A stretch of DNA of 64,000 nt from Aureispira anguillae (GCF_026000115.1 NZ_AP026867.1:4025716-4089715), one strand, 5' to 3'; numbered from the stretch's first letter, positions 36,171 through 44,627 are shown. Notes: generated by a model not told the origin, from the sequence alone. A program made the numbers and translations.

Positions 36171-36262
36171 AATACAAATTAAAACCTTTTTAGTCTTTAA
36201 AACAACAAAAAGGCAATAAAAGTATTAAAATATTTTGTTAATTTTTTTAAGATTTTCTATAA

Positions 36263-36799
36263 ATGTCTACATCTGACCGCTTTAAGCTTTTTCTATTTAA
36301 TCAAGAAAAATATGTAAAAGACCTTGCTGAAGAGTTAGGAGTCACTCAATCTGCATTAAATAGAGTCGTTCGAGGTGAAGCAATGCCTAGTTCTAAGATA
36401 TTAGTACCACTTGCAAAAATGGGTGTTAATATCAATTGGCTGCTATTAGGTGAAGAAGAAATGCTTCGTGAGAAGTTCTATCTCGAGAAACATGATAGCC
36501 CAATCTTAAGAAATGAAAAAGTCCCCTATCAAGAACCCATCAACAGAGCCCATCCGCTTAAAGAAGCTATCACAATATTGCAAAATGAAAAGAAAGACCT
36601 GGAGCACCAAGCAACAGAATCCGACTTAAAATATATGGTAGAGCTCCAAGTCAGCAAATCTTTTAAAGAAATGCACGATCTATTAAAAGAACAAGTAGCT
36701 ACTTATGAAAAGTTACTGGAGCAAAAGGATAGATCTCTACAGGATAAAGATAAAATCATTGAATTACTCGAGCAGAAACACAAGGATAACAAAGTGTAA
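36263..36799 (+). CDS. XRE-family HTH regulator with C-terminal coiled coil (paralogue 2)
   Basis: 178 residues. The HTH is at about 5-60 (DLAEELGVTQSALNRVVRGE), then INWLLLGEEEM. The longer C-terminal part (100-175) is a heptad-rich coiled coil, ending IIELLEQKHKDNK. It arose with the preceding gene by duplication of a leader-plus-gene unit. A repressor controlling the divergent replication operon is the natural guess, with the two paralogues possibly binding the same inverted repeats. Confidence 0.8.
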   Translation: MSTSDRFKLFLFNQEKYVKDLAEELGVTQSALNRVVRGEAMPSSKILVPLAKMGVNINWLLLGEEEMLREKFYLEKHDSPILRNEKVPYQEPINRAHPLKEAITILQNEKKDLEHQATESDLKYMVELQVSKSFKEMHDLLKEQVATYEKLLEQKDRSLQDKDKIIELLEQKHKDNKV

Positions 36800-36915
36800 G
36801 TTTTCTACAATCATAAAAACAAGTAGAATAAAATAATTTTGTGACTTTTGAGTTTTTAGCATTTTTTACCTTTTCTATCTTTTTTTTAAATTGAAAAGCT
36901 TAAATCCATATTATT

Positions 36916-37248
36916 TTTCCAACAAGCCCATTTTTTAACACAAATACATAATAACCAATAACTTACGTTTTCCAACAGGTGTTTTTTTGTTGGAAAAAGG
37001 GGCTATTTTGTTGGAAAAAGGGGTCATTTTGTTGGAAAACCAAACTTATATCCAAAATTGAGTTTTTACAAAGTCCTTTTCTGTTTCCAACAAAACCGCC
37101 CTTTTTCCAACACGTTTCCAACACGCTCCAACACTTTTTTTTAACTATTTTTAATTATATTTTTATATTACTAACTAATAACTAACTACTTAACTAAATT
37201 ACCTCTGTATTAGTAAGAGCATTTTTGGCGTTTGTTGGATGTTGGAAA
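36916..37248. repeat. iteron array TGTTGGAAA / TTTCCAACA, candidate origin
   Basis: Nine perfect copies of the 9-mer occur in a gene-free stretch. The reverse orientation is at 36916, 36969, 37084, 37104 and 37115. The forward orientation is at 36988, 37009 and 37030, with an exact 21-bp period, and at 37240. Degenerate copies lie at 37125 and 37233. The area between 37134 and 37200 is extremely AT-rich. Helically phased iterons beside an AT-rich segment are the standard layout of a replication origin or a dense operator. Confidence 0.75.
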
Positions 37249-37344
37249 CAAAAAACGGTATTTTTGGCAGAAGTTTTTTTTGAAGACACTACTCTATTTT
37301 TATTAGTTCGTTATTTTCATTTTGTGACATAGTTAAAATAAACC

Positions 37345-38058
37345 TTAATCCTTAATACATCGAATGCAACAAACATACTTATCATCATTGGCAATATTTT
37401 TATACACATCATTATGTATTAATAATGCTGTTGAAGAAAAAGTTTTATAAACAGGTCTTATGTCAGGAGCACTAGGAGTCAAATAATAACTATAAAAACT
37501 TGTCGTCCATAAGTTTTCAACAACAGGGCCTTTCAAATTAAATTTAGATGTATTAGTCCCCCTACCATTCCAACCTGTTGTTGACATAAAAACAGGTGGC
37601 AACCCACAAGCTCTACCAAAGAATGGATAATCAATTGTATCTTGTGGATTCATCCCTAGATTAATTTCAAGTATGCCCCATTCACTAACACTGGGCAAAT
37701 GCCATCCATTGGGGCAAGCATATTGTGCTGAGGCAAAATTATACCAATACTTATTTTCGTATACAGTATCTAAACCTGGTATTACCATTGACCTCCCCAT
37801 AGAATCACTTAGTACATATTGCAATGTATCAGGAGTATTATAAGCCAAATGTTCAGCCATCCATGTTTGATTACATACTGTTACTGTCTCATAAGTTGTA
37901 CTATCCCTTGTATCCATAAATGCTCCTAACACAGGTTGACATCTAAAATTTTGATCAATTGGATTATACGCCTCACAAGGATCTGGATTATAGCAACTAT
38001 AAAAAGAGCAAAGTACAAGAACAGGAACAAAGTATAGTATTTTCTTAATTGATAACAT
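37345..38058 (-). CDS. FISUMP-domain lipoprotein
   Basis: 237 residues from ATG 38058. A signal sequence ends in the lipobox-like CSFYSC, so the mature protein is probably lipid-anchored. The remainder matches the Fibrobacter succinogenes major paralogous domain: VCNQTWMAEHLAYN, YNFASAQYACPNGWHLPS and a terminal cysteine-rich CCIRCI. Such proteins are surface lipoproteins of unknown function. As cargo near the right end of element A it could alter the host surface (lysogenic-conversion type), which is inference. Confidence 0.8.
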   Translation of the reverse strand: MLSIKKILYFVPVLVLCSFYSCYNPDPCEAYNPIDQNFRCQPVLGAFMDTRDSTTYETVTVCNQTWMAEHLAYNTPDTLQYVLSDSMGRSMVIPGLDTVYENKYWYNFASAQYACPNGWHLPSVSEWGILEINLGMNPQDTIDYPFFGRACGLPPVFMSTTGWNGRGTNTSKFNLKGPVVENLWTTSFYSYYLTPSAPDIRPVYKTFSSTALLIHNDVYKNIANDDKYVCCIRCIKD

Positions 38059-38137
38059 GAGTTTTATTTTATAAGGATTTAAAAATCTCACAAAAGTAAA
38101 GATTAGCTCTAGTTTATTAAAAGATTCTCTTCTAATA

Positions 38138-38179
38138 GTAAAAAGGCTACTAAAACTAATATTTTAGCAACCTTTTTAC
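38138..38179 (-). terminator. hairpin after the small basic protein gene
   Basis: Arms GTAAAAAGG / CCTTTTTAC, with an inner CTAAAA / TTTTAG pairing, directly follow the stop codon of the minus-strand gene at 38182. Good terminator candidate. Confidence 0.7.
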
Positions 38180-38181
38180 CT

Positions 38182-38412
38182 TTACTTCCATTGAGTTTTT
38201 CTAAAGCTTTTCCAATTTCGTTGGTATTTACTTTCTGTTGAGTTCACAACTTCCCATCCATGGGGAAAACACCAGGAGCATCCCAAACGATTGCCATAAA
38301 GCACCCTTGAAATTTTTGTTCCTGAAATTTTCTTTGGAAAGTCAATCAATCCATAATCCTCAATTAAGCCAAAGGTTTTTCGTAGTCCACTACGATGTTT
38401 ATTTACTTTCAT
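38182..38412 (-). CDS. small basic protein next to the attachment site
   Basis: 76 residues, strongly basic, with the compact motif LGCSWCFPHGWEVVNST near the C-terminus (C-x2-C) and a tail KYQRNWKSFRKTQWK. I recall similar small proteins in Bacteroidota but no known function. It is located between the lipoprotein and the right attachment core and has a strong palindrome immediately before its ATG. A recombination directionality factor is one possibility based on position and size; nothing in the sequence proves it. Confidence 0.6.
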   Translation of the reverse strand: MKVNKHRSGLRKTFGLIEDYGLIDFPKKISGTKISRVLYGNRLGCSWCFPHGWEVVNSTESKYQRNWKSFRKTQWK

Positions 38413-38416
38413 TTTT

Positions 38417-38441
38417 CACTGTATTTTGTGTTAATACAGTG
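38417..38441 (-). promoter_or_regulatory. perfect inverted repeat before the small basic gene
   Basis: CACTGTATT-N7-AATACAGTG ends five bases before the ATG of the 76-aa gene. It can be an operator or a hairpin covering the start codon. Confidence 0.65.
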
Positions 38442-38659
38442 TGCCTTTATAAAAGTGAGCTAAATAAACCATCTGTTAATAATGTTTAATTATACAGTGA
38501 CAAAATATATTTTTATCTTCTCCCTTATACAATCGTATATCGTTAAAAATCGTTCATTTTCACTACAGAATTCTCTTACAAAAGTCAGAGCAGACAAAGG
38601 CTGTCTAAAAATATATGTATAACACTAACAAACAAGAGTTAAGGTCTAAAAAAGTATTA

Positions 38660-38674
38660 TCCGATATTCTCCAC
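38660..38674 (+). repeat. attachment core at the element A / element B junction
   Basis: Exact copy of the 15-bp tRNA-Ala 3' core (TCCGATATTCTCCAC), without any other tRNA sequence upstream. It is the right end of element A and the left end of element B, whose integrase starts 120 bases later. Confidence 0.88.
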
Positions 38675-38794
38675 AATTTATCTTATTTAGTTTATAGCCA
38701 GCCAACTATAAATTACTAAGATATACCATTTGTTTCCATCAATGTATCATTGTTGTCTCGTTTTGTATGCTTGAATACAGAAAAGTTTAAAACA

Positions 38795-39847
38795 ATGAAT
38801 AAAAAAATTTTGCCGCCCAGAATATATACAGGCAATAATTCCTTATCCGCTCGATGGTTTGTCTCCTATGTGGATAAGAAGGGAAAAAAGAGGAAAAAAT
38901 ACGGTAATATCAACCAATTTACTTCCATCCACGAAAGACAAAAAGCTGCACAAAGAATCGTTAAAATACTTCAATTAGATCACTTAAAACAATCCCACAA
39001 CGAGCTTGCAGCTAAGATTTACAAGAACTTAGACGATTTAAAATCTACCTGGCGCAAAAAGACCTATCAATGTAAAAGATCTCAGATTGGTATCTTTTTA
39101 AAGTTTATGGAGCAAAGGGAATGGAATGCTGAGAATGTAAGTTGCTTCTTTCTTGAGTTTCTAACCAAAGAGAAAAGATTAACGCCATCTACTTATAATG
39201 GTTATATTATGTGTCTTAATCAGGCGCTCAAATGTTGTGATATGCAACACCTCATCAGCCCTTTCCAACCTAGAAAAAAGTCCCCTACTCCTGCTTCTTA
39301 TTTTACAATGAGTCAACGCAGTTTTTTAATCAATATCCTGCAAAAGGAAAATACGGACCTATGGTTTTTCGTCCAATTTATTTATTACTGCTTCCTACGT
39401 CCTAGGTCAGAACTTCGATTACTAAAGGTTGGGGATATTATTTTAGAAGATAAAAAGATACTTGTACCTGCGACCATTGCCAAAAATAAAAAGCAGCAAT
39501 ATATTGCGATTCCTGATGCCTTCTTCCCTATTGTAGAACGAAAAGTAAGGGGACGAAATCCCAATCACTATTTGTTTCCAGGGAATAGTCCTGAGTCTCC
39601 TACTGGTACCAATCGGTACGGGGAGCAGCATCGTCTTATCCTAAAACGATTGGGCTTTGATACCAAACGTTATAAAATGTATTCTTGGAAACATACGGGA
39701 GCGGTTGCTGCTGTTAAGGCTGGAATTCATATCAAGCAACTCCAAATTCAGCTTCGCCATCATTCACTGGATCAGGTGGATGCTTACTTGAGGCAATTGG
39801 GGGTTTCTGATTTGGGGGATCTGCAAAAAGGTTTTCCTAAGTTATAG
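38795..39847 (+). CDS. tyrosine recombinase (integrase of element B)
   Basis: 350 residues from ATG 38795, which aligns with the start of the element A integrase; an in-frame ATG at 38750 is less likely. Catalytic domain: RPRSELRLLKVGD, NKKQQYIAIPD, SWKHTGAVAAVKAG and LRHHSLDQVDAYL. The N-terminal and core-binding parts differ more from the first integrase than the catalytic part. Both insert at the same tRNA end. Confidence 0.92.
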   Translation: MNKKILPPRIYTGNNSLSARWFVSYVDKKGKKRKKYGNINQFTSIHERQKAAQRIVKILQLDHLKQSHNELAAKIYKNLDDLKSTWRKKTYQCKRSQIGIFLKFMEQREWNAENVSCFFLEFLTKEKRLTPSTYNGYIMCLNQALKCCDMQHLISPFQPRKKSPTPASYFTMSQRSFLINILQKENTDLWFFVQFIYYCFLRPRSELRLLKVGDIILEDKKILVPATIAKNKKQQYIAIPDAFFPIVERKVRGRNPNHYLFPGNSPESPTGTNRYGEQHRLILKRLGFDTKRYKMYSWKHTGAVAAVKAGIHIKQLQIQLRHHSLDQVDAYLRQLGVSDLGDLQKGFPKL

Positions 39848-39856
39848 GAAGATAAG

Positions 39857-39879
39857 AGGAGCTTCGTTTTGGGGCTCCT
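39857..39879 (+). terminator. weak hairpin after integrase B
   Basis: AGGAGC / GCTCCT arms 10 bases past the stop, without a clear T run. Placed like the strong terminator after integrase A. Confidence 0.35.
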
Positions 39880-39887
39880 TATACGAT

Positions 39888-40391
39888 CTACTCCATATTA
39901 GCTATCTTCTCTAATATTAAGTCAACATCTTCTTTCTCGCAAAGACCAAATTTGTAGTACTTATAATTTCCTTGCTGAATATCATCCCAATTGGGAAGCT
40001 CTTTCAGTATATCTGGTATTCCATTTTCAAATTCAATAATGCAAAAAGTATGATGACCTGACTCAATCATATTTAATGGTATTCGTCCATTCCAAATCGC
40101 AAATTTCACAGTTGCTAAAACATCAAGGCTTTTTGTCTGCTCATCAAAGCAAATTAGATAAGTATATGTTTTAGGTATCTCTACATCACAATAACCATAA
40201 CCTGTATATACTATTATCTCATTTCCAGTCAAAGTCCAATTATAATACTTATGGAGCAAATCTTGATTAAAATCCGTTTCACTCCCCAAACGGGCTCCAA
40301 TTTCTTCCTTTTTGGGTAATAAGCTTACAGGAATCGTTCCTATTATAGGTAATATCCTATCTTCTCTTGGGCAATTAGTTTCTTTCAACAT
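39888..40391 (-). CDS. hypothetical protein of the cassette zone
   Basis: 167 residues, no recognised domain. It has a beta-rich centre (NEIIVYTGYGYCDVEIPKTY) and an acidic C-terminus ending DLILEKIANME. Small acidic proteins of this kind in such zones are often immunity proteins, but no family is evident. It is separated by 3 bp from the zinc-ribbon gene upstream, so the two form a bicistron. Confidence 0.55.
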   Translation of the reverse strand: MLKETNCPREDRILPIIGTIPVSLLPKKEEIGARLGSETDFNQDLLHKYYNWTLTGNEIIVYTGYGYCDVEIPKTYTYLICFDEQTKSLDVLATVKFAIWNGRIPLNMIESGHHTFCIIEFENGIPDILKELPNWDDIQQGNYKYYKFGLCEKEDVDLILEKIANME

Positions 40392-40394
40392 TTA

Positions 40395-40823
40395 TTATTT
40401 TGATTCATAGTTATTATCTACTAAGCTCTTTCTCAGTTTAACTATGCATTTTAGAACCTCCTTTCGATTTTTTCGATCCTTAATCCATTGAGGTAGACGA
40501 CTCACCAAACTTCTATTAATATTAGGAGTTCTCGTTCTTAAATCTGCTTCAACATATCTTTCAAGAAAAGTTAAATGTTCTAAGTTTATCGCCCATAAAA
40601 TATTTCCGCAACAAGCGATTTTTAGAAAATTTTCTACTTCTACTGTTATAGAATTTAGTCCAGAACAAGGATCCATTAATTTAAATTTTTTATTATACCC
40701 ACAATGAGTACAGATCAGTTTTAAATCATTAAAATCAATAGGTTTTGAACAGTTCGGACAGCCTACAATCCTATAATTGTAAAAATTACTCAATAGTTTC
40801 CCATTATCTATAAACTCTTTCAT
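40395..40823 (-). CDS. zinc-ribbon protein
   Basis: 142 residues with an N-terminal zinc ribbon (VGCPNCSKPI and LICTHCGYN, C-x2-C twice). A helical C-terminal domain contains NLEHLTFLERYVEAD and SLVSRLPQWIKDRKNR, which I recognise from a widespread TFIIB-zinc-ribbon-like family of unknown function. Often found in variable, defence- or immunity-rich regions. Bicistronic with the gene at 39888. Confidence 0.65.
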   Translation of the reverse strand: MKEFIDNGKLLSNFYNYRIVGCPNCSKPIDFNDLKLICTHCGYNKKFKLMDPCSGLNSITVEVENFLKIACCGNILWAINLEHLTFLERYVEADLRTRTPNINRSLVSRLPQWIKDRKNRKEVLKCIVKLRKSLVDNNYESK

Positions 40824-40910
40824 TATCTTTTAATTTGTTATCTCAATTCTATTGCAACCAAGCTTCATCTTAATAAGGTTGTTTGATCAACTGTACTGGA
40901 GGGCTCAGTG

Positions 40911-40972
40911 TAACAACACGATAAAATTAGTGGGATCCCACGGACCCACTTAATTTTGATCGCTAATTGTTA
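40911..40972. repeat. intergenic hairpin of the cassette zone (type 1)
   Basis: Arms AAAATTAGTGGG (40923-40934) and CCCACTTAATTTT (40945-40957) with outer TAACAA / TTGTTA pairing, forming a long stem. It resembles the fold of an integron attC site, but the canonical RYYYAAC/GTTRRRY cores are not seen. Confidence 0.6.
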
Positions 40973-40987
40973 TCATCCGTTTAGTAT

Positions 40988-41779
40988 TTAAGAATACCAA
41001 ACATCACAATTTAATTTTTTTGCTAGCGTTCTTGCGTCACTTTTTTCAATATATGTGGCAGTTAGATTAATTTCCTCTATATTTTCAAGGTTTTCAAAAT
41101 ATTTAGGAATAGAGTCAATTGGATTATTGCTTAAATTTAGAGATTTTAAAGATTTTAGATTTCCCAAAAAACTAGGAACTTCTTCAATACTATTGCCTTT
41201 TAAATTTAGTTCCTCCAGAGAGTTTAGTTTTTCTAACTCATGAGGTATATTCTTTAATAGATTAAAATCCAAGTAAAGAGTTTTTAGTTTTTTTAGAGCT
41301 CCAATTTTTGGGCTCAGATAAGTAATTCTATTGTGACTTAAGCTAAGATGTTCGAGGGTTGATAGTTCAGAAATTTCGTTTGAGATACTTTTTAGTGAAT
41401 TGGTTTCAAGATTTAGATATTTTAGATTTTTCATTTCGAAAAAATCCTTTGGAATTTCTTTTAAACTATTATTGTGATAGGTGAAGGCTGATAATTTATT
41501 AAGCTTCTTAATATTTTGAGGGAGGTAATAACCCATCTCTTTTAATTTTTCTTTAGGTATGCTAAAGAGTTCTAGATATTCTAAGTTAATAATATGTTCC
41601 AGTCTATTAGGAATGGAAAGCTCACCTAAGTTTAGCAATTCTGTTAACTCAGTCCAAGGAGCAATTAATGCTCCTAAATCTATGTTTGAACTTCCCGAAA
41701 TCTGTACTGCAATTTCAATATTTTCTCTAACTCCTGATTCTATAAGTCGATTTAGTTTGTTAAGAATTGGATTTTTCAT
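40988..41779 (-). CDS. leucine-rich repeat protein
   Basis: 263 residues. After a helical head of about 45 residues there are about seven LRRs of the bacterial small type (for example LKYLNLETNSLKSIS, LEELNLKGNSIEEVP and LKSLNLSNNPIDSIP). No signal peptide, TM helix or enzymatic domain, so a cytoplasmic protein-binding role is likely. It sits alone in the cassette zone between two palindromic intergenic repeats. Confidence 0.8.
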   Translation of the reverse strand: MKNPILNKLNRLIESGVRENIEIAVQISGSSNIDLGALIAPWTELTELLNLGELSIPNRLEHIINLEYLELFSIPKEKLKEMGYYLPQNIKKLNKLSAFTYHNNSLKEIPKDFFEMKNLKYLNLETNSLKSISNEISELSTLEHLSLSHNRITYLSPKIGALKKLKTLYLDFNLLKNIPHELEKLNSLEELNLKGNSIEEVPSFLGNLKSLKSLNLSNNPIDSIPKYFENLENIEEINLTATYIEKSDARTLAKKLNCDVWYS

Positions 41780-41859
41780 TGAAAATTTATTGATGCCAAC
41801 GGTTTGTATAATAAGTATAGCTTTCCGATAGGCGGCTATGAATTTTTATACAGTGTTAC

Positions 41860-42357
41860 CTACTTTTTTAATTCTTCAATTTGATGTTTCATTTTACCAG
41901 TTCCAATCATAATATCGTGATGATTTATGATTAAAATCCATTCATACTTCTTTGAAACAATTAATATTTCGTCAGTATATCCAGATTCCCAGAAAATTTT
42001 CTCAAACGCATTAATTGTTCCTTCATAAATCCAAAATTTAGACTGTTCATTTACAGTTTCATCAAGTAAAAACCAAACTTGTTCTGAAGATTTTATTATT
42101 GACTCTAAATCAAGAGTCTCATAATTTACAGAAATTGATGAATAGTCATCTATCAATGATTCCCATATCCATCTTGAGTTTTTAATTGTAGAAAATCTTG
42201 TCCAAATTTTAGATTCAATTCCTTTCCATTCCCTTATGTTTACTTCCAAAAATTCATCTTTAGAAATATTCAGTTGGTCACAGATTTTTTTTATCTCGAC
42301 ACGTAAATTTGTCCAAGTTGTTTTCCTCTTAGATTTTATGTGTCTATTTTTAGTCAT
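41860..42357 (-). CDS. DUF6756-like hypothetical protein
   Basis: 165 residues, Trp-rich. The late segment ILIVSKKYEWILIINHHDIMIGTG reminds me of DUF6756 proteins, which occur in toxin-immunity neighbourhoods; this recall is not certain. No membrane helix. Followed downstream by the large AAAATC/GATTTT palindromic repeat. Confidence 0.5.
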   Translation of the reverse strand: MTKNRHIKSKRKTTWTNLRVEIKKICDQLNISKDEFLEVNIREWKGIESKIWTRFSTIKNSRWIWESLIDDYSSISVNYETLDLESIIKSSEQVWFLLDETVNEQSKFWIYEGTINAFEKIFWESGYTDEILIVSKKYEWILIINHHDIMIGTGKMKHQIEELKK

Positions 42358-42420
42358 TCTAATTATACAAAACTGTGCGGAATACCATGGATACGTATCT
42401 AATTTACTCCGTCCCAGAGA

Positions 42421-42478
42421 AAAATCGTAGATTTTGCTAGTATTTTCTTTAGTGCACTAGCAAAATCTATGATTTTGC
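42421..42478. repeat. intergenic palindromic repeat of the cassette zone (type 2)
   Basis: 42421-42440 and 42457-42476 are inverted copies (20 bp, one mismatch) of a unit that is itself palindromic (GCAAAATC-TAT-GATTTTGC). A related GCAAAATCATAGACTTTGC is found at about 46439-46457 after the last cassette gene. Confidence 0.7.
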
Positions 42479-42554
42479 GGCGTTAGTCATGCCACGAAGT
42501 TTAGGATACCCGACGGAAACCTAGCATGGTCTGTATACATTGTTGTAGACTGTT

Positions 42555-43310
42555 TTAAGTTAGGATATTCCAAAAGTCTAAATAGTGAAATAGTTTTTTT
42601 GAATTAATAATTTTTATATGTTTCACACAATCATATATCAATTCAGAATCTTTGTCACTAGGATTTATTTTAATTTGATTAATTCCTCCTTCTTTGGGGA
42701 GAGCTAGTTTGACTTTTCGAAATAGATAACCAACATGATCTGCTAAATATAAAATAGGTTCGTCCTTTCCTTTTGAGCCAATTATTTTTTCAATATTATT
42801 TAATGTATTTCCATCATGTTCAAATCCGTGATAAAGCCTTATGTAAGTATCTTTATCTGAGTAGAGCCTAACTTTAGGAGAAAAAGAAGGCAGATATTTA
42901 ATTCGCTCATTTATGCAGTGAAGGTAGAAGTAAAACGCACTAGCTCTGTAATTACTTTTCTTGAAAGGAACAGTTATTTCATCATTTTCCATATACGTAT
43001 TTAATCTAGAATCTGTTAACCATTCTTTTACAAATGGGAATGAGAACCAGTGCAACTCATACTTCAAAATTATGGTTGTCATTAATTGCATTAATAACTT
43101 AGAGTCTGCTTTGTTTTTATAAGCTTTATGTGCATGAAACCCTTTTTTTCCAACTTTTTCTAGAATCAACTCAAAATCAGTTTTGATGGATGGTAATTTA
43201 GATAAGTCATCAATGTAGATACCATTAAAATATATGACTAGGTTTTGATTTTGTTGTTTATTTGCCTCGATTTCTATTTCGTCTGTAAATAATAATGAAT
43301 TGAATGACAT
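42555..43310 (-). CDS. hypothetical protein of the cassette zone, 251 aa
   Basis: Not recognised. 251 residues, alpha/beta, with conserved-looking KGKDEPILYLADHVGYLFRK near residue 200, which weakly recalls DUF3800-type proteins. No TM helix. Its 3' end is followed by CAGTCTACAACAATGTATACAGACCATG, a sequence that recurs after other cassette genes here. Confidence 0.5.
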   Translation of the reverse strand: MSFNSLLFTDEIEIEANKQQNQNLVIYFNGIYIDDLSKLPSIKTDFELILEKVGKKGFHAHKAYKNKADSKLLMQLMTTIILKYELHWFSFPFVKEWLTDSRLNTYMENDEITVPFKKSNYRASAFYFYLHCINERIKYLPSFSPKVRLYSDKDTYIRLYHGFEHDGNTLNNIEKIIGSKGKDEPILYLADHVGYLFRKVKLALPKEGGINQIKINPSDKDSELIYDCVKHIKIINSKKLFHYLDFWNILT

Positions 43311-43624
43311 GTTTTAGTTTTTAGTAATCTAATTTGCATATCTGTTGAACTCATTAATACTGATTATTAGTTCCTCCTTATATAATATTAGTTCTAAATA
43401 TGAGCAAATAAACTTCGATAAGAGATTGTCTACAACTAGTAAATATACACAATGACGTATATATCTTCTATATTTTGCTCCTTTAGTAACTCTTTATTAC
43501 GTATAACCAATATTATTAATGATGAATAAGGTTCATTGCCAATAAATATAAGCATAGTTCCCTTAATTCATTAGCATTTGAAGCAAAATATTCAAACCTA
43601 TATGCTATAGTTCTACACTTGTTT
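43311..43624. other. gene-free AT-rich spacer in the cassette zone
   Basis: No open frame of interest. Contains fragments similar to other spacers here: TTGTCTACAACTAGTAAATA near 43427 and TTAGTTCTAAATATGAGC near 43387 (compare TTAGTTCTAAATATGGGA near 44031). These look like decayed copies of a cassette-boundary sequence. Confidence 0.5.
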
Positions 43625-43927
43625 TTATTTAAGATAGGGAAGAGGTTTTAGAGGTGGGAGGTTATTTTCTTCTCTCCTTTCTACCCACCAAAAAGAGTCT
43701 TTCCCATAATAAAAATGATATGCCCAATAAACAGGTGATTCCCGATATATCGGATCACCTTCTCCTTTTACAGATCCTACCTTTAACCAAACCTTATTTA
43801 TTCTTCCAACTGCCTCTTTTGATAAAATCCCATGTTCTAGCATCATCTTTTCAACAATTTCTTTCAAATATTGAATTGACTCACCATCTGTATCAAATGT
43901 AAAGTCCTCCTCTTTGATGTTCATCAT
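43625..43927 (-). CDS. small acidic hypothetical protein, 100 aa
   Basis: 100 residues, unrecognised. An acidic start (NIKEEDFTFDTDGES) is followed by helical and Trp/Tyr-rich segments (VYWAYHFYYGKDSFWWVE). Size and composition are those of many polymorphic-toxin immunity proteins, without a family match. Isolated between long spacers on both sides. Confidence 0.5.
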   Translation of the reverse strand: MMNIKEEDFTFDTDGESIQYLKEIVEKMMLEHGILSKEAVGRINKVWLKVGSVKGEGDPIYRESPVYWAYHFYYGKDSFWWVERREENNLPPLKPLPYLK

Positions 43928-44074
43928 TTATTTTTCAGCTTTTAGGTTTTGATTACATAGAACGTACCACAAGATGTGCGAACCGAAACATGCTAATTCC
44001 TAGAACAAGGCAAAAGACAAGGCTTTAGTTTTAGTTCTAAATATGGGATAGATATAGCTCTTATTGACCGTTGC

Positions 44075-44584
44075 TTATTTTTCTTCTTTTAAGATACTAT
44101 TTAGTTTAGTCATTACATACTGTTCAGTAGAAATTCCAAGCTTTTTAAATAGTTTTAATTTTAGATAGATTGATATAGGAATAAGGATCATAATCATCAA
44201 ATAAATTAACCTGAGTAAGCTTGTTTCTTTTTCAACACCCATACTTTCAGGATTTACTAAGCCATAAAGGATAATAGGAGTAAATAGAATACTTAACATA
44301 ACGAAAAACGTTAGTATATTTTTGGTTGCTGACTGTATATTTATTTTAGATATTACAATTGTACTGTTTTTGTTTTTGGACAAGCTTATACTTCCTTCAT
44401 ATTTGCTAAGAACAAGTGGGAAGTTCCATTCATAAGTTTCTCTAGACTTGAATTTAAAGCTATTCAAACTTTTTTTTTCTGAAATTAAGTTTTTATCACT
44501 TTTTAAGATTCCCCACAATTGCTCAGATACAATATTTATAGGGGAATCGATTTGGCATATAGTTTCTTCAGGAGTTAAATTCAT
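44075..44584 (-). CDS. hypothetical protein with two TM helices
   Basis: 169 residues. A soluble N-terminal half (1-85) is followed by two hydrophobic helices (about 90-112 and 126-144) and a short cytoplasmic tail. No recognised domain. It lies 43 bp downstream of the PLD-like gene on the same strand and could be co-transcribed with it. Confidence 0.5.
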   Translation of the reverse strand: MNLTPEETICQIDSPINIVSEQLWGILKSDKNLISEKKSLNSFKFKSRETYEWNFPLVLSKYEGSISLSKNKNSTIVISKINIQSATKNILTFFVMLSILFTPIILYGLVNPESMGVEKETSLLRLIYLMIMILIPISIYLKLKLFKKLGISTEQYVMTKLNSILKEEK

Positions 44585-44627
44585 TTCTTGAAAATGTATT
44601 TTATTTTTAACTACTTTTTATATGGCT

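Larger units (their letters stand above)
19796..38674. mobile_element. element A: integrated 18.9-kb element with R-M system and phage-type replication genes
   Basis: Bounded by exact 15-bp repeats (TCCGATATTCTCCAC) at 19796-19810 inside tRNA-Ala and at 38660-38674. Contents in order: tyrosine integrase, 132-aa protein, hsdRSM, GIY-YIG-like protein, 150-aa protein, acidic coiled-coil membrane protein, 86-aa protein, 114-aa protein, primase-helicase, zinc-finger membrane protein, divergent regulators, iteron array, FISUMP lipoprotein and a small basic protein. Six of its genes have collinear homologues in element B, but it has no packaging ATPase, capsid candidate, lysis or conjugation genes. 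I read it as a satellite or domesticated relative of a tailless phage. Confidence 0.85.

Noticed and set aside
36979-37185. Open frame with repeated CWKKG units
   Set aside because: It is just the translation of the iteron array; period and motif belong to the DNA repeat, not to a protein.
36916-37248. CRISPR array
   Set aside because: Repeats are only 9 bp, in both orientations, without regular spacers, and no cas genes are in the window.
19912-38674. Integrative conjugative element
   Set aside because: No relaxase, VirD4/TraG coupling protein or Tra/VirB genes in element A or in the visible part of element B.
40911-40972. True integron attC site
   Set aside because: The RYYYAAC/GTTRRRY cores are missing; reported only as an attC-like fold.
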